Positions 63,408 through 64,000 of a DNA stretch of 64,000 bases are shown in pieces (the stretch's first letter is position 1; each line of letters opens with the position of its first letter). The notes below the pieces were generated by a model. The model saw only the letters and a list, made by a program, of their open reading frames with translations. It had not been told where the DNA came from and did no database searches. This DNA comes from Gari tellinella (taxonomy: Eukaryota; Mollusca; Bivalvia; Cardiida; Psammobiidae): positions 84,623,321 through 84,687,320 of the forward strand of contig OV277857.1 in assembly GCA_922989275.2 (NCBI GenBank). Reading direction: 5' to 3'. The position numbers and the translations under genes were made by a program.

Positions 63408-63657
63408 TTCACCCCTTTACCCCATAGCCAGTTTCTTGTACTGAAGATACGTAACTACTTAAAGCAGGTTGAAAGTAAAGCAGAATGCGCCTTAGGCGCA
63501 TTCTGCTTTACTTTCAGCCTGCTTTAAGCTACAAGCTGCTAGAATATAGAAATCATTTCTAAAGTAAAATATTCACAACTGTATATATTAACTATTTTCT
63601 TCAGTGGAGGGATAAATTATAGGCGTAAAAAGGCGTATTTATTGGGGGAAAGGGTAA
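63408..63657. mobile_element. PB-A MITE, mutated TTAA ends
   Basis: TTCACCCCTTTACCCCATAG to TTGGGGGAAAGGGTAA, so the terminal TTAA is changed at both sides (TTCA, GTAA). The palindrome (about 63459-63528) is centred on GCGCCTTAGGCGC. Confidence 0.85.
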
Positions 63658-63719
63658 GCATTTTCTCAGGCACAATATCGTTTGCAATATTTGCAAAATT
63701 CAATTTTTTGAAGTGTTGA

Positions 63720-63850
63720 CTAAAGATAATATTAGTCTGAGTGTTGAACAGTTTTGACCCTGATCAAAGATGAGTTACGTTAAATCTGATCTGTATCCAA
63801 ACTGTTTGCAAAGTCGGCGTCTATCGCCTATCGCGAGGAAAAGATTCAAC
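63720..63850. repeat. PB-C hairpin remnant
   Basis: TTGAACAGTTTTGACCCTGA and GATCTGTATCCAAACTGTTT arms with a decayed centre; preceded by ATCGTTTGCAATATTTGC. Confidence 0.55.
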
Positions 63851-63857
63851 TGAATCT

Positions 63858-64000
63858 GGGCCCCGTTTCATAAAACTTCGTACGACAAATACGATCGTAA
63901 GTCAAAACTTTAAGATACATTTAATTTCTGAGTTCTCCATCTTATCCTGTCTTGTGACATCTCTTTTGAATCGTCTTTTCAAGACGATTCCAAGGAGATG
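63858..64000. mobile_element. foldback element K, copy 2, cut by the window edge
   Basis: GGGCCCCGTTTCATAAAACT, CGTACGAC and CCTGTCTTGTGACATCTC match the left half of the 55408 copy; the centre GAATCGTC/GACGATTC is at about 63980. The right arm continues beyond the window. Confidence 0.85.

Overview
The window looks like nuclear DNA of a marine invertebrate, most likely a bivalve mollusc. It is AT-rich, has one clearly conserved developmental exon (a Pax1/9 paired-box exon with a canonical splice acceptor), one non-LTR retrotransposon, tRNA-headed SINEs of a type common in molluscs, and a very dense load of short non-autonomous DNA transposons. The species assignment is inference from repeat style and gene content. 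No bacterial-type genes, CRISPR arrays, rRNA or intact tRNA genes were seen.

Layout. 0-2.4 kb: AT-rich spacer with a degraded tRNA-like sequence. 2.4-2.8 kb: conserved-looking non-coding block. 3.7-6.7 kb: a 5'-truncated LINE on the minus strand whose reverse transcriptase frame is open for about 820 codons, abutting a tRNA-headed SINE. 7-53 kb: a repeat field of hairpin MITEs, interrupted by a few quiet, better-conserved-looking blocks (16.6-17.0, 21.05-21.24, 28.53-28.78, 33.19-33.72 kb) and a long AT-rich unique stretch (21.2-24.3 kb). 53.5-54.3 kb: Pax1/9 exon, minus strand. 54.3-64 kb: upstream side of Pax1/9, with more MITEs, two conserved-looking blocks (58.2-58.4, 59.3-59.7 kb) and a second V-type SINE.

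MITE families, with local names used below. PB-A: TTAA-flanked, termini TTAACCCTTTACC, about 252 bp, hairpin core built on AAAGCAGG/CCTGCTTT. PB-C: termini TTAACCCTTTCACTGCCA, core built on AAACAGTTTGGATC. PB-E (TTAACCCATTTGTGCCCA), PB-F (TTAACTCTTTGCATGC) and PB-H (weak ends) carry variants of the PB-C core. TM-I: termini TACAGTGGAGAAAACG, 250 bp, PB-C-like core. TM-J: termini TACAGTCGAACTTCGATATC, own foldback. TM-D: termini TACAGTGCTCCCTCTCTACA, about 360 bp, PB-C-like core and flank. TM-B: termini TACAGTAAAACCTCTCT, core related to PB-A. CAG-M: termini CAGGGCTGCCAT, 256 bp, 6-bp target duplications, containing a PB-A core. TTAA ends suggest piggyBac-type mobilisation and TA-CAGT ends suggest Tc1/mariner-type mobilisation. 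No transposase gene is present in the window, so all would be mobilised in trans.

The most unusual feature is that two hairpin cassettes recur inside element families whose ends, and so presumably whose transposases, are unrelated, and that core variants keep perfect arm symmetry. A nested insertion at 44.2-44.6 kb directly shows TTAA target duplication, and 28.8-30.1 kb is a chain of TTAA elements joined through shared TTAA sites. Only the Pax1/9 exon and the LINE frame are supported as protein-coding; nearly all other open frames are readings through these repeats.
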